Shown one piece after another: positions 12,237 to 15,049 of a stretch of DNA of 15,049 nucleotides (position 1 is its first letter; each line of letters opens with the position of its first letter). The notes beneath the pieces are model-generated. The model saw nothing but the letters and a program-made list of their open reading frames with translations, made no database searches and was not told the DNA's origin. The position numbers and the translations under genes are program-made. Source of the stretch: an uncultured Porphyromonadaceae bacterium (GTDB lineage Bacteria; Bacteroidota; Bacteroidia; Bacteroidales; Muribaculaceae). Location: the NCBI GenBank assembly GCA_900550645.1, contig URTA01000059.1:1-15049 (forward strand). The letters are read 5' to 3'.

Positions 12237-14905
12237 TTCTTGATTGATATTGAAATCATCAGTTCGCGTCCGCGCAGTCTGCGCAGTGACTCGTATGACG
12301 ACAGTTGCGAATATGTGGTGTAGTTGTATGTCTTGCGGTTGAAGATGTTGTCGAGGCTCAGCGACAGCCCGATGTGCTTGTTGAGGGAGTATGACAGCGA
12401 GGCATCGACCATCGCCATGTCCTTGAACACGTCTTGGCTCACCTCGTTGCGGTAGTAGTCGCACGACACATCACATTGCCATTTTTCAGCCGGGGTGAAC
12501 GACAGGCTCACGCTGCCGGTCATCTGCGACAGGTCGCTGATGCTCATCTCGTTTATCGAGAGGCTGTTGCTCGAGTAGTCAAAGGAGCAGTCCAGGCTGA
12601 GCCAGCTGCACGGCGAGCCGTTGATTTTGCAGCCTACGCTCCACGCGGAGCTGACCGGGAAGACTGAGGTCTCCTGCGAGAACATACGCGCCTTGCTTCG
12701 GTTGAACGCGCCGTATACCTCGCAGCTGCCGCGCATGAAATTGAGCGTCTTGCCAATGTTGGCGACAGCGGTGAACAGGCGCGAGTCGTTGCTCGCGTCC
12801 GAGTAGCTGTATATGGCATAGTCGCCCAGAAGGTATTGCGACAGGGTGTAAGGGGCGTGGTTCCATGATTGCAGCACCATGCCGTTGGCGAACAGACCGA
12901 GGCGTGTGTGCTTGTATGAGAAGTTGAGTGAGATGTTCTGCATCCGTGAGGTGTATAAGCTTTTGACCCCGGTCTTGAATGTGCGGTAGTCGGTCAATAC
13001 AAGCCCCTCGTGTATGGAGGAGAGGTTGATCGGCGTTTCGCTCATTCCGCCGTGCAGCGTGAGGGAGAACCTACTGTTGGGCTTCCAGTTGAAGCTCAGC
13101 GAGGGTGAGAAGAACACGTCGTCACGCTGCGGCACTGCACCTGCAAAGCTGTAATGAGCATAGCTCACTGGGAGGCTCACGGCAATGTTGACGCGCCGCA
13201 GCCAATATTCGAGCCTCGGCGATGCGTACAGCACCCAGTAGTCGGTGTTGATGGCATTGGTGGTCAGCCCTTTCAGCTCTTCGGGTATGTCATGCAGCTG
13301 TGAGTTCATGGAGCGGAGGTAGCCTCTTACGCCGGCCTCTGCACTGACTGTCAGTCCGTTGACGACAAAAGCGTATGCCGCTTTCTCCTGCGTGGCAAAA
13401 GCGTGGTCGCGCAGCCGCTGCCAATAGGCATCGTTGCTGTCTATGTTCACATTCAGCGTCTGCGGCATTGATTCCCATTGGTTTATGCTCTCAAAGCTGA
13501 CGAGGTGTTTGCTGCCAAAGCGTTTCACCACTTTCAGGTTGTTGGAGACGAAATAGTCCGGCAGGTCAGCTGTCTGCACGTTGGGAACGGTGCCGGTAGT
13601 CGCGAGCCGCAGGTCGCTCCAGTCTATGTCGGTTTGCAATGTGTTGTTGACAAAGGCGGTCTTGCGGTTGAGTTCGTAGATGAACTGTGCGCCGATAGAG
13701 TTGGTGTGCTGCTTGCCGCTGCTTCCCTCAAGCACTACTTGGTTGCCCTCATCAAGGAAGTATGTCGTTATGCCTGTGGAGAGAGAAGCTTTTCGGTGGT
13801 AAGAGTAGTCAATGTTGGCACGCATCTCGCCGTTGCGCAGTTTCCACAGGTTGTTTGTAGAGGCAAGAACCGAGCGGTTGAAGAGCGTGCGGCTGTCGCC
13901 GAGCGATGGCACATCGGGCAGGTCAATGTCGATGTATCGTTTCAGGTTTGTCAGCCGTTGGCCGGCTGTCAGGTCGTTGGAATACTGCGATAGGTCTTCG
14001 CCGGAATTGTTTGACCGTAAGGTGGTTATGTTCTGGAATGACGGCATTGCCGCCATGGCAAAAATGCTGCTGTCCCAAAGCCCTCCTTCGGGCTGCGACG
14101 ACCATCCGCCGCCAATGCTGCCGCGCCATGACCATGCTGCTTTTGCCTTGTCTTTCAGCTTCAGGTTGATAGCGGCTTGTTCTGAATAGCTGATGCCGGA
14201 CAGCACCTGCAGCGGCTGGTGGTTTTCAAGCACTTCGACCGCGCCGACATCACCAGGGCTTATGCCGTTGGTGGCAATGCCGTACCTGCCGCCCAGCAAG
14301 TCTGCACCTTCGATGTAAAACCGGTTGATTTCAGTCCCTTGATACGAAATCTTGCCGCTTGAGTCCACGTCAATGCCTGGCATGCGCTGAAGCACATCGC
14401 CTATTGAGCCGTCCTGCGCACGGGTGAAACTGCTCACATCGTATGTTATCGTGTCACCCTGCTCGCGTATGCGCTCGGCTTTGATAGCGACTTCCTTCAG
14501 CTGTATGCTGCCAGGCGAGAGGTATACCGTGACCGGGAAACTGATGCTGTCAATTGCTGCTGAATACTTGTCATAGCCCATCATCGACACCTCGAGGCGG
14601 AATCCGTTGCCTTGCTGTGACTGCAACGAGAAGCAGCCGTCGCTTGCTGTTTGCGCGAATTTCTTGATTTTGCCGTCCGCGTCTTTTACTATCACCGATG
14701 CACCGGTCAGCGGCTCGTTTGCAACTTGGTCAATTACCTTGCCGGCAATGTCCGCAGTTTCCTGCGCACTGGCGCAACACCACGCGACAGCAATAGCCAG
14801 CGCCACCGCCCCAATCCTCTTAAACACATTATGTTGGATAGGAGGCTGCTCGCATTTCCGTTTTTTTGGAGAAATACTATCAGTGTGTGCTTCGCTATAA
14901 TTCAT
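12233..14905 (-). CDS. TonB-dependent-receptor-like outer-membrane beta-barrel protein
   Basis: From the ATG at 14903-14905 the protein has 890 residues. A charged 30-residue lead precedes the signal-peptide core IGAVALAIAVAWCCASAQ (31-48). A carboxypeptidase-regulatory-like beta-sandwich covers about 52-130 (IAGKVIDQVANEPLTGASVI). The TonB plug domain covers about 138-255, with DVLQRMPGIDVDSSGKISYQ and FYIEGADLLGGRYGI. The remainder, to the C-terminal RELMISISIKK, alternates polar and aromatic residues as an outer-membrane barrel. It resembles SusC-type and related transporters, but no SusD partner lies beside it. The GTG at 14827 is an alternative start that would give a conventional signal peptide beginning at FKRIGAV. 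A -7 box 30 bases upstream of the ATG supports the longer form. It leads a transcript with the GLPGLI protein and the aspartic protease. The cargo could be a peptide, an ion complex or a glycan. Confidence 0.88.
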   Translation of the reverse strand: MNYSEAHTDSISPKKRKCEQPPIQHNVFKRIGAVALAIAVAWCCASAQETADIAGKVIDQVANEPLTGASVIVKDADGKIKKFAQTASDGCFSLQSQQGNGFRLEVSMMGYDKYSAAIDSISFPVTVYLSPGSIQLKEVAIKAERIREQGDTITYDVSSFTRAQDGSIGDVLQRMPGIDVDSSGKISYQGTEINRFYIEGADLLGGRYGIATNGISPGDVGAVEVLENHQPLQVLSGISYSEQAAINLKLKDKAKAAWSWRGSIGGGWSSQPEGGLWDSSIFAMAAMPSFQNITTLRSNNSGEDLSQYSNDLTAGQRLTNLKRYIDIDLPDVPSLGDSRTLFNRSVLASTNNLWKLRNGEMRANIDYSYHRKASLSTGITTYFLDEGNQVVLEGSSGKQHTNSIGAQFIYELNRKTAFVNNTLQTDIDWSDLRLATTGTVPNVQTADLPDYFVSNNLKVVKRFGSKHLVSFESINQWESMPQTLNVNIDSNDAYWQRLRDHAFATQEKAAYAFVVNGLTVSAEAGVRGYLRSMNSQLHDIPEELKGLTTNAINTDYWVLYASPRLEYWLRRVNIAVSLPVSYAHYSFAGAVPQRDDVFFSPSLSFNWKPNSRFSLTLHGGMSETPINLSSIHEGLVLTDYRTFKTGVKSLYTSRMQNISLNFSYKHTRLGLFANGMVLQSWNHAPYTLSQYLLGDYAIYSYSDASNDSRLFTAVANIGKTLNFMRGSCEVYGAFNRSKARMFSQETSVFPVSSAWSVGCKINGSPCSWLSLDCSFDYSSNSLSINEMSISDLSQMTGSVSLSFTPAEKWQCDVSCDYYRNEVSQDVFKDMAMVDASLSYSLNKHIGLSLSLDNIFNRKTYNYTTYSQLSSYESLRRLRGRELMISISIKK

Positions 14906-14935
14906 GCTATCGTTTGAAGAATGGGTATGTGGCTG

Positions 14936-14943
14936 CAAATATA
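14936..14943 (-). promoter_or_regulatory. -7-like box of the receptor operon
   Basis: TATATTTG on the minus strand fits TAnnTTTG and places transcription start near 14932, about 27 bases before the ATG at 14905. No TTG lies at the expected upstream distance, so only the -7 element is supported. Confidence 0.45.
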
Positions 14944-14982
14944 ATGAATTTTGGGGTATTGATATGCGGCGGCGCGGGTTTA

Positions 14983-15017
14983 TTTGCGGTCGCCCACGGC
15001 TCTTTCATTTAACTTTG
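14983..15017 (+). promoter_or_regulatory. Plus-strand promoter-like motif at the right edge
   Basis: TAACTTTG (15010-15017) matches the -7 consensus on the plus strand. TTTG (14983-14986) lies 23 bases upstream, slightly farther than the usual 19-21. It would be divergent from the receptor operon and serve a gene beyond the window. Confidence 0.35.
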
Positions 15018-15049
15018 GGGGACTGTTTCAAGATTCGCCTTATTTTATA

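Noticed and set aside
12237..12464. Longer N-terminus for the GLPGLI protein
   Set aside because: The extra 76 codons lie inside the receptor gene, are Arg/His/Gln-rich, and would bury the signal peptide that starts at 12236.
14906..14938. TTG start at 14938 for the receptor
   Set aside because: It overlaps the -7 box, so the codon would not be in the transcript.

Overview
The window looks like a chromosomal segment of a Bacteroidales bacterium. Four things support this. Promoter-like sites follow the Bacteroidota pattern TTTG/TTG, 19-20 bases, TAnnTTTG. No gene start depends on an obvious Shine-Dalgarno site. A GLPGLI-family protein sits beside a SusC-like outer-membrane receptor. The remaining proteins are of ordinary Bacteroidales type. 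The GC-rich coding style would fit a Muribaculaceae-like genome, but that finer placement is inference. No rRNA, tRNA, CRISPR array or insertion sequence was recognised.

Left part (1-1026): an AT-rich hypothetical gene runs off the left edge on the minus strand (1-447). Next comes about 580 bases without a convincing protein gene. This stretch holds a compact set of long inverted repeats (571-849): a bulged 5' hairpin, a perfect 10-bp loop-to-tail pseudoknot, a pair of mutually exclusive hairpins and a 10-bp closing pairing. Promoter-like motifs face inward from both ends. It is the best candidate here for an undescribed, or unrecognised, structured RNA. A four-unit 9-bp repeat and the guaA terminator hairpin follow.

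Operon 1 (minus, 5705 to about 970): an MgtC/SapB membrane protein, a CPA2 cation:proton antiporter with two C-terminal RCK_C domains, and GMP synthase (guaA). The first two genes overlap by ATGA and guaA follows after 19 bases. The promoter lies so close to the first ATG that the mRNA may be leaderless.

Operon 2 (minus, 7950 to 5720): queF, queC, queD and queE. QueD, QueE and QueC carry dihydroneopterin triphosphate (made from GTP by FolE, not in this window) to preQ0, and QueF reduces preQ0 to preQ1. The queF leader can form a 7-bp GC hairpin with a possible pseudoknot near the start codon. A divergent promoter drives a secreted GHL10/DUF187-type glycoside hydrolase on the plus strand (8038-9561).

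Operon 3 (minus, 14943 to 9582): a TonB-dependent-receptor-like outer-membrane protein, a GLPGLI-family secreted protein overlapping it by ATGA, a secreted two-lobed retropepsin-like aspartic protease and an unrecognised 125-residue protein. Three of the four have export signals, which suggests a cell-envelope module of unknown substrate. A plus-strand promoter-like motif at the right edge probably serves a gene outside the window.
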